Source: Selaginella moellendorffii
Lineage: Eukaryota > Streptophyta > Lycopodiopsida > Selaginellales > Selaginellaceae
Direction: 5' to 3'
Assembly: GCF_000143415.4 (NCBI RefSeq)
Contig: NW_003314276.1
Coordinates: 1,242,574-1,306,573 of the forward strand
DNA: 64,000 nt
Positions 25,745 to 35,471 of the stretch are shown here, piece after piece (the first letter of the stretch is position 1; the number at the start of each line of letters is the position of its first letter). Position numbers and translations under genes: made by a program. The notes below the pieces were generated by a model that ran no database searches, was not told where the DNA came from, and worked only from the letters and a program-made list of their open reading frames with translations.

Positions 25745-26891
25745 TGTAGCGCACGTGGTTTTGACCCTTTATCCTATGGTGATTTACCATAGGATAACAC
25801 CACGAAGCGGAACCTAAACCCTCTTTGTGCCACGTGACAGATGCCACGTGTCACATGCCACGTGTCCATGCCACGTGTCCACAGGAACCCAAGGTTCAGG
25901 GCCTTGGGCCACTGAATGAAGGAACGGTGCCAAAACTCCCAAGCACGAAGCCAAGGAGTGACGGAACCGAACCACGAAGCAACTCCCGAGTGTACAGCCC
26001 AAGGAGCGAAGGGACAGGAGCCCGGAGCGACTTGGAACAGTCCTAGAGCAACCAGCATCCCAATGCCAGGACCAGCACACAAAACGGAGCCAAACGGAGT
26101 CTGGCGCTATTTTGGCATACCGGTGGCCTAACGTAAGGACATGGGTACTCCACCAGCTAGCATGGAATGGAACTTGGGCTTAGACCCAAGCCGGACGCAG
26201 AACAAGGACAGGCATGCAAGCGGGAGCTAGACTATGCCTCAGGTTGGTCGGCCATGCCCGACCTACCCACTATCCCTACTATACATTTAGAACCCCCCAT
26301 AGCCCCCCCCCCTCCTTGAGGAACACACGCTTTGGGCTTTCACCCCAAGCCTCCCTTAGTATCAGGAGTTAGTCTCTGGGACAAGCTCGAAACTTACTAA
26401 TTATGGAATGTCCCTAGATTGCGAATTTGGACACGGGACGAACACCATTGTGTACAGAACGATCTCTACATTCCGTAGATATGCCAAATGAGCAAATCTG
26501 GACACTTTCCATAAATAGCATTTGGGACAAATTAAGACTAACACAAAGGGCATGATAGCGAGGGTGTTTGGCAGACACGGTAAGCTATCATCTAGCGATG
26601 TTGAGGGACCAATCTCAATATCGCGGGGGTTCTTGATACTAGCAAGTGCAAGCCAATGACACAAGTTTCTCAAACCAGGCCGAGTATGCTCAGCAAGAAA
26701 CACATAGGGTTCCTACCTTATGTTTATCCAATCTAAGTGCATGTTCATTGACTAGTTTCTCAACTAGTTCAAGTGGGAACTGATAACGGGTTCAGCAATA
26801 CCGACCTCCTGCCATCGTGGCAGTAAGGTAAGAGTGTCCGTAAGGACTGGCCGACAGGTAACTTTCGATACCTGAAGTCACATTCACGACA
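25745..26891 (-). repeat. 5' LTR of element E
   Basis: 1147 bp. It carries four CACGTG boxes at 25831, 25845, 25859 and 25872, the intact U5 hairpin, and a poly-C tract near 26302. It ends TTCACGACA and is followed by the ATATC duplication. Confidence 0.92.
25831..25877 (-). promoter_or_regulatory. cluster of four G-box (CACGTG) sites in the LTR
   Basis: CACGTG occurs four times in 47 bp at 14, 14 and 13-base spacing, most within GCCACGTGTC. G-boxes are bound by plant bZIP and bHLH factors. The related LTRs have three (E left), two (D right) and one (D left), with lost copies differing mainly by transitions. Confidence 0.6.
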
Positions 26892-26896
26892 ATATC

Positions 26897-28075
26897 CAAC
26901 CAAGCAAGTCACCTTATAGAGCGCCGGTCCTTTTTGTTATGAAAAAGGATGGAACCATGAGGATGTGTACTGACTATCGGGCACTTAACAAGATCACGGT
27001 TAAAAATAGTTATCCTTTGCCTGGCATTGATGACTTGTTTGACCAACTCTTAAAGGCTAAGTATTTTATGCGACTTGATTTGCGGTCTGGGTATCATCAG
27101 ATACGGGTGGCGGATGAGGATGTGAAGAAGACAGCCTTTAAGACTCGGTATGGATCTTATGAGTTCCTTGTCATGCCGTTCGGGTTATGCAATGCTCTAG
27201 CGACGTTTAGCACTATGATGAATAGAATATTCGGAGATTATTTGGACGCATTTGTTGTCCTATATATCGACAATGTTCTAGTCTTTAGTGAAACATTGGA
27301 GGATCATTTGAAACACTTGGAGCTGGTGTTTCAGAAGTTGCGCGAACACAAATTGTATGCTAAGGAAAGTAAATGCGCTTTTGGTCAATTGCTCGTAAAC
27401 TTTCTCGGACATATAGTTGGTGGTGGCGTGATTGAGGTCGATCCAAAGAAGGTGGAAGCGGTGAAGTCCTGGGAAGTCCCGACCACTGTATTAGATGTTC
27501 GTTCCTTTCTCAGTTTGGCGGGATACTATCGCAAGTTTGTCTGCAATTTTGCAAGAATTGCTCTTCCGTTGACTGAGTTGACGAAGAGTAGTATTCCGTT
27601 TCATTGGACACCAGCTTGTCAGCGTGCTTTTGTATGGTTGAAGGAGATCTTGACTACGGTTCCTGTTCTCAAGATCCCAGATCTCGATAAACCCTTCGAA
27701 GTGCATTGTGATGCATCTGGTTATGCTATTTGTGTCGTGTTACAGCAAGATTGTGACAAAGCGGTTGGTGTTACACTAAGGCGACATGGTTGTCCTGTTG
27801 CGTTCTATTCCAAGAAATTGGATGAGACCCAACGAAGATGGCCAACGCATGAGAAAGAGATGTTTGCTATAGTGTCAGCCCTGGAACACTGGAGACACTA
27901 CTTGGGTGGACATACCAAGGTTTATACGGATAGTAACACACTAAGCTACTTTGCTACGTAGCCTAAGCTTACGCCGAAGCATGCTCGTTGGCAAGAGAAG
28001 CTTGCTAGATATGATATTGAAATCATATATAAACCTGGTAAAGACAATATTGTTCCGGATGCGTTGAGTCGTCAG
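26897..28075 (+). pseudogene. G reverse transcriptase and RNase H
   Basis: This is a continuous frame apart from TAG at 27959. RT landmarks include [29 protein letters not shown] and MPFGLCNA. The catalytic box is YIDN (27263-27274), so the second Asp of YxDD has become Asn. The RNase H part has [10 protein letters not shown] and TDSNTLSYF and ends in the DALSRQ landmark, where H is inserted after GTCAG. The RT normally copies element RNA to DNA; the YIDN change and stop should abolish this. Confidence 0.9.
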
Positions 28076-29900
28076 TGTAAGTGACTAATTTTTCCATTCT
28101 ACTTTAGTCACTTAACCACACCCCCGACCACTTGGAGGAGTCTCACTCACAACCTCCATAAGTCCTATTCCGGACTCGGGGACTTGCCAGCCCCAAGAAT
28201 GGCATCCGTGCCACTCAACCGTTGCACCTGGTCTAAGTGCTCCACGTGTCCAGTCCCATGATTGACAACCAAAGGTACTATTAACGTATCGGCCTATTAC
28301 GCTAAGGCCATGCCCATTCACCTCTGCCGCACCAGTGGTTCAATACCACTTGCATCATAGTCCCGTCTCTCCACGACTGGGCCATCTGTCCATGAGTGGT
28401 CATCCTAGATCCACTCCTTAGCATCCTTAGGATGCCCACAGACATGGGGAATAACCTTCCCCAATATCCCTTTGTCAGTTACCACTAAGTCCCCATTTGC
28501 CCTTGGCCGTGTTTGCTAACACTGCCACTAGATTGAGGCCCACAGGCTTGACCACTAAGTCCCATGGTCATCTGGGACTTCCTCACCACGTGACTGTATC
28601 CTTGGCCACCACACCAAAGGACTGCTCCTTTTCCTTTCCACAGTCTGGGACTTTGGGACAACACTTCAGAACACCGTGGCCTTACGCGAGCCACCTGGGT
28701 ACTCTCCCCGCCTTCTGCCTTTGGGTGCTCTAGCCATGGGCTTAAAGCAAGGTTCCATTGAGCCACACCAGGTATCCAAGTAGGTAGTGCCACCCACACT
28801 TGGATTGGGAGCATCGGCCAATTGATCTCCTGGGGGAACTAGAGCCGGCTCTTGAACACTTCACCAAGCTACCCCGCTTGTCGGTCCATATTCACTCTAG
28901 TCTTGGACTTCCCAATGGTCAGTTCATCACCCAACACTGGGTCTGGCCTTCCTGGGCCAAATTGGCCTTTCTTGGCCAAACTGGCTCCACTGTAGTCCTC
29001 CCTCTTACTATACTTTTGGAGCTCACCAAACCCCCCAGGGTCTGGGAGACGAACGCTTTGGGCTTTCACCCTCTCAGACTCGAACTCGGACTCGGACTCG
29101 GACTCGGACTCGGACTCGGACTCGGACTCGGACTCGGGCTCGGGCTCAGTCTCGGCCTCCACCTCGGTCTCGGTCTCGGTCTCGGTCCCGGTCTCAGTCC
29201 CGGTCTTAGTCCCGGTCTCGGTCCGGGTCTCAGTCCCGGTCTCGGTCCCGGTCTCGGTCCCGGTCTCGGTCCCGGTCTCGATCTCGACCTCGGACTCCAT
29301 CTCAGGTCCTTCTCGGACTCCATCTCGGATTCCATCTCGGGTCCATCTCGGACTCCATCTTGGTCCATCTCGGACTCCATCTCGGATTCCATCTCGGACT
29401 CCGTCTCGGACTCCATCTTGGACTCCATCTCGGACTCCGTCTCGGTCCATCTCGGACTCCATCTTGGACTCCACTTCGGACTCCATCTCAGACTCCACTT
29501 TGGACTCCATCTCGGACTCCATCTCGGACTCCAGCTCGGACTCCAGCTCGGACTCCATCTCGGACTCCGTCTCGGTCCATCTCGGACTCCACCTCGGACT
29601 CCATCTCGGACCCCAACTCGGGTCCATCTCAGACCCCTACTCGGGTCCATCTCGGACTCCATCTCGGACACTTCCACGTGTCATGTGTTGGTCCTTTTGG
29701 GTCCTTTTTGGAGTCTCACTTATTGCTCGCTTCGTGCTTGTTCCTCGAGCACTTTGTTGGGAGTTCCACTCCCGCTCTCGACCTTCCAAGTCGGAGCTTT
29801 TAGTCCAAACATGTTACGCTCGTTTGGCTTTCGCTTTGGCCACTACCATGTGGCACCCTTTCCGGCTCCACTTTGGGGCCTAGGGATTTTGTGTCTCACA
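28076..29900 (-). repeat. H: solo LTR of the F family inserted in G
   Basis: It is 1825 bp and matches the F LTRs (38325-39998 and 44778-46461) from TGTAAGTGACT to GTCTCACA, with no interior. It is flanked by GTCAG (28071-28075) and GTCAA (29901-29905), a duplication with one difference. It sits after the RNase H landmark DALSRQ, and G's frame resumes in register at 29906. A solo LTR is the usual product of recombination between the two LTRs of a full element. Confidence 0.9.
29078..29670. repeat. CTCGGA/CTCGGT hexamer and CATCTCGGACTC-type array in LTR H
   Basis: The first part (to about 29295) is a run of CTCGGA, CTCGGG and CTCGGT hexamers. The second part repeats 12-base units such as CATCTCGGACTC, mixed with GGTCCATCTCGG. 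The units lack stop codons in most frames, so long frames with (LG)n, (SDSI)n or (ESEM)n repeats appear on both strands. I regard these as non-genic. Confidence 0.88.
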
Positions 29901-29905
29901 GTCAA

Positions 29906-31432
29906 GCTCAATTCCAGGCAATATCGGCAATCAATTTGGACTGGTTGGAGGACGTTTGGGCTTTGTATGGAAGTGATCCATTGGCGAAGGCAATCTTATG
30001 CCGTGCGGGGTTGTTGAAGCAAAGCCCTGGTAGTGAAGTAGCGAAAGTTGCTAATCGCACTAATGCAAAGCTTCACTTCTCAGTTCGGGATGGGCTTATA
30101 TTCTATAAGCAAGAAAGATTGTACCTTCCCTCTAAGGATCTTCAGCAGTTATTTCTGCGGGAACATCATGATGTTCCAGCAGCGGGACATGGTGGGAAGC
30201 GAAAGACTCTGGCTTCATTGAAAAAGGGATTTTTCTGGTCTGGTATGGAAGGTGATGTAGCGGATTAGGTTCGTTCCTGCCCTATATGCCAGCAATGTAA
30301 GCACAGAACTGAGAAGCAAGCTGGAAAGTTGCAATGCATTCCAGCACCAGCATGGCCATTTCAAAGTGTGACACTTGATTTCATCACTTGCTTGCCGAAG
30401 TCTAAGGGTTGTGATATTTTGATGGTGGTTGTGGATCGGTTGTCAAAGATTGCACACTTCATTCCAACTGTGGGAACAGTAAATGCGAAATAAGCAGCAA
30501 AGCTCTTTTCCCATGAAGTAGTGCGAGTTCGTGGTCTTCCTGAAGGGATGATCTCCGATAGAGATTCAAGGTTTACGGGGAAGTTTTGGGGCACACTGTT
30601 CCAGTTGTTTGGCACCAAATTAAAGTTTAGTACAGCTTATCATCCTCAAACTGATGGGCAGACCGAATGCGTGAATGCTCAACTTGAGGATTATCTGCGG
30701 TACTATGTCGCGGCGGACCAACGCGACTGGGTTGAGCATTTGGATACAGTAGAAATATGTTATAACAACACATTTCACAACACTATTGGCTGTTCTCCAT
30801 GGGAGATGTTGCAAGGGAATGCTCATGGGGTTCCTCAATAGATCGTTGTACCAAAACCAATGACCGAAGTGTTGGTCCTAGCCGTTGAAACTTATGTGGA
30901 GCAGCTATGCCAAGGTTGGTCTAGAGCTACCAAGGCGATGGGCAAAGCTCAGGATAGGTATCAACGTGATAAGGATCAGCATCGTTGGAATGTATCCTAT
31001 CAAGTGAGAGATCAGGTGTGACTATCTTCCCGAAACTTGAACATTAAGGGTTCTTTGTCTCGGAAGCTCTTGCCGAGATATGTTGGACCCTATCGGGTGC
31101 TAAAACGCATTGGTGATGTATCCTATCGGTTCGATCTGTTTGCAGAGATGTCCAATGTTCATAATGTATTTCATGCCAATCTATTGGCTCCTTACACTAT
31201 GGATATTGCACATCAAGGGGAGATTCGTCCACCACCAGACGTTGTGGATGGTGAACCTGAATATGAAGTGGAAACTATCTTGGATTCCCGGATCCGGAGA
31301 TGGGCTCGTGTGAAGGAATATCTAGTTAAATGGAAAGGTTACCCAACTTGTGAATCAACCTGGGAGCCTCTTAGTAATCTTACCCATGCTCATGAGCTTG
31401 TCACGGAGTATGAGAATAGTAATAAAGATTAG
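29906..31432 (+). pseudogene. G integrase and chromodomain
   Basis: In frame with the upstream RNase H, it has stops at 30266, 30491, 30839 and 31019 before the natural stop at 31430. The zinc-binding region has REHHDVPAAGHGGKRK and CPICQQC (HHCC). The catalytic core shows Asp in VTLDFIT, Asp in MISDRDSRF and Glu in DGQTECVN (DDE triad). The C-terminal chromodomain (about 31255-31420) has EYEVETILDSR and YLVKWKGYPTCESTWEP. Chromodomains of this type direct insertion toward modified histones. The layout is that of a plant chromovirus; this copy is inactive. Confidence 0.92.
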
Positions 31433-32044
31433 CTTTTGTAAAAACTCTTGTAATAAATCTTGCAAATCAATAAAAGACAGATATTTTTATAAATCAAAGT
31501 GTCATTTCTCTCGTTCGATAGTACTTGGGTCAGTTTTGGTAGGCTGACTTCGGCACTTCGGTGCATGGGTCCAATCCATAACCATGGGGATACCTATTAT
31601 AGACTGATCACAAGTCCCCACCTCTCTCTCGATGACTCATTTTTGAAAAGGGGCGTGGTCGTGTAAACAACTTAATCTACTAGTTTATAGTAGTTGTCTA
31701 AATCTTCCCGACGGGGTTGATTTCTTGCTCAGGGGCAGTTGGGCCTTTGGCCTTCTCCCTATGTTCCTGTGGGCAGGGATGTATCATTCCTTTGTAAGCC
31801 GAGTGGTACTCGGAGCAGCAAAGGTGGCTAACTTCATTAGTCATTTCCTTGTCGGTGACGGCCGGAGGGTGTCTGAGTCTTAACGTCTTTGGACGTAAAG
31901 GAGAGGTCATTCCATAACTCATTTAAGTCGGTGTGTTTCCCACATAGTGTGCTTTCCGTTAACTTTCGGAGTTGTTTCCTTGACGGTTTGCTAGACTCGG
32001 GTATGCATCGACGAGGACGTCGATCTTCCCTAAGGGGGGGAGAG
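31433..32044 (+). other. 3' untranslated region and polypurine tract of G
   Basis: It is about 600 bp with no coding potential. It matches the E interior next to its 3' LTR (20739-21283, opposite strand), for example GCATCGACGAGGACGTCGAT. It ends in TAAGGGGGGGAGAG (32031-32044), the polypurine tract, directly before TGTCGCG. Confidence 0.82.
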
Positions 32045-33056
32045 TGTCGCGAATGTGACTTCGGGTATCAAAAGATACTTGTCGACTGGTCCTTACGGAC
32101 ACTCTTTCCTTACTGCCATGATGGCAGGAGATCGGTATAGTTGGATCCCTTTAGTAGCCCCTCTTGTGCTAGTAGAGTTAACTGGGCATTTCGAGTGTAC
32201 TTAGACCAAACGAGCATAAGGACGGAATTCCTACGTGCTATTAGCTAAGCATACTTAGCCTGGTAAGGAGTTCCCGTCTCGTTATATCTTGCACTGGCTA
32301 GTAACAAGAACCCTCGTGTATTGAGACTAGTCCCTCAATATCGCCGGATGATAGCTTACCGTGTTTGCCAAACACCCTCACTATCATGTCCTTTGTGTTA
32401 GTCTCATTTCGGTCCCAAATGCTATTTATGGAAAGTGTCTAGATTAGCTCATTTGGCATATCTACGGAATGTAGAGATCAGCCTGAACACAATGGTGTTC
32501 GTCCCGTGTCCAAATTCGCAATCTAAGGACATTCCATATTTAGTAAGTTTCGAGTTTGTCCCAGAGACTAACTCCTGGTANNNNNNNNNNNNNNNNNNNN
32601 NNNNNNNNNNNNNNNNNNNNNNNNNNNNNNNNNNNNNNNNNNNNNNNNNNNNNNNNNNNNNNNNNNNNNNNNNNNNNNNNGGGTGAAAGCCCAAAGCATG
32701 TGTTCCTCAAAGGGGGGGGGGGAGGGGGCTATGGGGGGTTCCACATGTATAGTAGGGATAGTGGTTGGAATGCATGTCCGATCACCTGAGACATTAGTTT
32801 GGCTCCTGCTGGGATGTGTCACTCCTTGTTCTGCGTTTGGCTTGGGTCTAACCCAAGCTCCACGCTGCTCTAGTCAATGGGGTAACCTCCTCCTCGCGTT
32901 AAGCCACCAGTATGCCAAAATTGAGCCAGACTCTGTCTGACACCATTTTGCGTGCAGGTGCTGGATACGGGGAGCTGGTGCTCATGGGAGTGTACCGGAC
33001 CCTCATTTTGTAGTGCAACGGGCTTGGATTTTGGCTCCAAATTCAAGTGCACTACA
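32045..33056 (+). repeat. D/E-family-type LTR at the 3' end of G (contains assembly gap)
   Basis: It starts TGTCGCGAATGTGAC after a polypurine tract and follows the D/E LTR to about 32930. It then has its own U5-like end, closing with GTGCACTACA and followed by TTTGGTATC, which resembles the start of a primer-binding site. A run of 100 N lies at 32581-32680. It shows that the D/E LTR type belongs to the chromovirus G lineage. Confidence 0.75.
32581..32680. other. assembly gap (100 N)
   Basis: The flanks are TAACTCCTGGTA on the left and GGGTGAAAGCCC on the right. In E and D the same flanks are separated by about 14 bases (CTAAGGGAGGCTTG), so the true missing length is probably far below 100. 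A poly-G tract (32710-32728) just downstream may explain the break. Confidence 0.9.
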
Positions 33057-33213
33057 TTTGGTATCTCATGGGATGAGATTTGGATATACTGTCACCGTGG
33101 ATCCTTGGAACCTTAGGGGATAAATGGGGATAAAATAGCCACTAAGGGCTCTCTCATCAAGCAATTGCCCCTTTTCCAATTGGCTTAAGGGGAGAGAGAT
33201 AAGGTGCGCTACA
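33057..33213 (+). repeat. 3' terminal repeat of G (about 157 bp)
   Basis: It matches 17246-17407 from CATGGGATGAG to GCGCTACA at about 95% identity. Its first 15 or so bases are instead TTTGGTATCT, continuous with the upstream LTR. The last bases GCGCTACA are followed directly by B/C sequence. Confidence 0.75.
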
Positions 33214-33218
33214 CTAAA

Positions 33219-35200
33219 GAAGGTGGCTATGGTGGAGAACTAGCCTACACCAACTTCAATGGCCGAGTTACGCAGTTTTCTTGGTATGGCTAATTACTAC
33301 CAATGTTTCTAGCATAAGTTTGCAGATGTGGCTATTCCTTTTATATGGTTATTGCGCAAAAAAGTGCTATTCGAGTGGAAGAAGCCACACGAGGAGAGTT
33401 TTGTGGCATTGAAACCACTGTTGAGCAAGGCTCCAGTGCTTTGCATTACTAATCTATCGAAACTTTATGCGGTGATATGCGATGTGAATGGTTATGCACT
33501 GGGAAGGGTTCTCATGCAAGAGGGATAACCTGTTGCATATAAGAGTCGAATTTTGAATCCCACAAAATAACACTATTCCATATATGAACAAGAGTTACTC
33601 TCTATCGTTCATGCTTTGCAGATGTGGTGGCACTATCTTTATGGTGCAGTGTTTGTGGTGTTGACGGATCACAAACCACTTGAGTATCTTTTCACACAGA
33701 AGGAGTTGAACACTAGGCAAGCTCGTTGGATGGTTAAACTCATGGAGTTTGGGGAGTTTTCTATTGAGCATCATCCAGAAAAATTAAATGTGGTGGCAGA
33801 TGCTTTATCTCGTGTTTGTCATGTGACAACATTACAAACACGGTTTTGTCATTATTTGAGTAAAGTGTTCAACGAGTTTGGGCAATTGGTTGCATATGCT
33901 CACGCTTAAGATGCTAAGGTGGTCTCTTTGCGAAACTAGATGGACACCCCTTTCTCATTGGTGGATGGAATTCTCTACTACAATGGCCGTGTATATTTGC
34001 CACGGGTGGATGCGTTAATTACTTAAGTTTTATTCCACTACGATGATCATCCAAAGGCCGGTCTCTTTGAGGGGAAGAAGATGTATGAGTTGATTAAGCG
34101 CAATTTTTATTGGAAGAATATGAAGGTTGATATCCTCGAGTATTGTAAATCATGCGAGCTCTATCAATGGGTTAAGGTGCTACGGGAGAAGCCAAGGGGA
34201 CTTTTGCAACCTTTACCTATTCCTTAGAGCCATTGGTGTAGTATCTCTATGGACTTCATCACTTGTTTGCCATATACATAGAGGCAAAAGGAGCAAGTAT
34301 GGGTCATAATGGATCGGTTGACGAAGTATATGTGGTTGTTGGCTCTTCAAAAGACTGTCACTGCCTCAAACTTAGCTGCGGTTTACTTGGAGAAGGTTTT
34401 TCCTGATTTTGGTTTGCCGAAGGACATTATTAGTGATCGAGATTCAAAGTTCATAAATGGATTTTGGAAGAGCTTTGGGAAAGCTATACAAGTGACTTTG
34501 AAACTCTCGAATGGAGATCATCTTCAGACGGATAGGCAAACCAAGCGTGTGAATTAGGTGGTGGAGGATATGCTATGTTATAGCGTTGATCAAAGGCAAG
34601 GATAGTGGGATTTATATCTTCCATTGGTACAATTTGCTTACAACAATAGCCAACACAATGGAACTAAGCTAAATCCTTACTTTGATATGTTTGGAAGGCA
34701 TTCCCGAGTATGGATTGCATTTGAGTATAGACGTTCAAGATAAATTTGATTCTGAGTTGACTGATTTGGCCACAAAACTTGATGAGATTCTAGTGGTGTG
34801 CAAATGGAATTTGTAGGTAGCTCAGGATAGAGCGGAGAAGTTTATTAATGAGCATCGCCAATTTCGGGAATATAAGGTGGGTGATCTTGTCTTTGTATGA
34901 GTGATCTTTCCGTCAAGTGAGCGACAAAACACATTGGTGCCTTTACGTACATGGAAGAGTGATAAACTTTCCCATCGATATGCTGGTCCATATGAAGTGC
35001 TAGAGTGCATTAGTAAAATGGTTTATTAGGTGTGGCTGCCAACTGGGTGAAAATTCATTTGGTATTATATCAGCCAGTTGAAAGGTGTACTATCTCAGAG
35101 TGATGGGCCCAATGCCTCCTTGATGAATACAGCTATAGAAGATGGACCAAGAGCTTGAGCAGAGTTGATTACCGATACAACTCGTCTTTGGGACAAGGAC
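33219..35200 (+). pseudogene. gypsy pol remnant, RNase H to integrase (element B/C)
   Basis: It resumes B/C after G with the end of RT, then RNase H (33328-33840: VLTDHKPLEYLFTQKEL and VADALSR), the integrase zinc-binding part (about 33990-34200) and core (34309-34557: DIISDRDSKFINGFWKSF). The C-terminal portion follows to about 35140. Numerous stops and frame shifts are present. It is collinear with 555-2470 of element A. Confidence 0.85.
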
Positions 35201-35218
35201 TTTGTTGGGGGGAAGAAT

Positions 35219-35451
35219 CGTTAGGCGCTAGCTTTGACCACGTGGTCAACATTTGTCAAAGGGAGGCTCAATGGTATATTAAGGCATGTTAGGGTAAGGG
35301 ACTTAACCTAACCTAGGGCTCACAGTGGAGTGGTGGCGCAATAGAGCTTTTGAGGTAGCTCGGGGGTGGTTGGGTGGTGAAGAACCTCAAGAGGTGGCAA
35401 TTTATTGTCTAGGGTGATTAGATCTCTGTCTTTTTGCACTGGTTCATAACA
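35219..35451 (+). repeat. 3' LTR of element B/C
   Basis: It follows the purine tract TTGGGGGGAAGAAT (35204-35217), begins CGTTAGGCGC (first base changed from T) and ends TTCATAACA. The target duplication GTGCA follows at 35452-35456. Confidence 0.88.
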
Positions 35452-35471
35452 GTGCACATCTTACATCTTGC

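Larger units (their letters stand above)
19609..26891 (-). mobile_element. element E: young noncoding LTR retrotransposon (LARD-like) inside G
   Basis: It is 7283 bp with a perfect ATATC duplication. LTRs are at 19609-20738 and 25745-26891 and differ at only a few sites plus a 15-bp indel. In minus orientation it has LTR, primer-binding site TTTGGTATTAGAG, about 5 kb of noncoding interior, polypurine tract and LTR. Its terminal 3' region matches that of G at 31440-32044, so it probably depends on a G-like autonomous relative. No protein domain is visible. Confidence 0.93.
17246..33213 (+). mobile_element. Ty3/gypsy chromovirus G, interrupted by E and H
   Basis: G lies within B/C: the flanking sequence CCCAA (17241-17245) and CTAAA (33214-33218) resembles a decayed five-base target duplication, and element A shows the uninterrupted site. 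A 162-bp repeat stands at the left end (17246-17407) and a near-copy at the right end (33057-33213). Removing E and H at their target duplications leaves one frame from gag through protease, RT, RNase H, integrase and chromodomain, with only in-frame stops and no frameshift. The structure of the 3' end is complex (see 32045-33056). Confidence 0.85.
15526..35451 (+). mobile_element. Ty3/gypsy element B/C, interrupted by G
   Basis: The 5' half is at 15526-17245 and the 3' half at 33219-35451. Both ends are flanked by GTGCA (15521-15525 and 35452-35456), so the two halves are one insertion. Without G the element would be about 4 kb, shorter than usual for the family. Most of the reverse transcriptase is missing: protease-like sequence near 17130 jumps directly to the distal RT segment near 17150. 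It is the same family as A. Confidence 0.88.

Noticed and set aside
28800-30017. Open frames of 200-400 codons with Leu-Gly, Ser-Asp or Glu-Met repeats, on both strands
   Set aside because: They arise from the CTCGG array in LTR H (and likewise in both F LTRs) and are open in several frames at once; no coherent protein domain is present.
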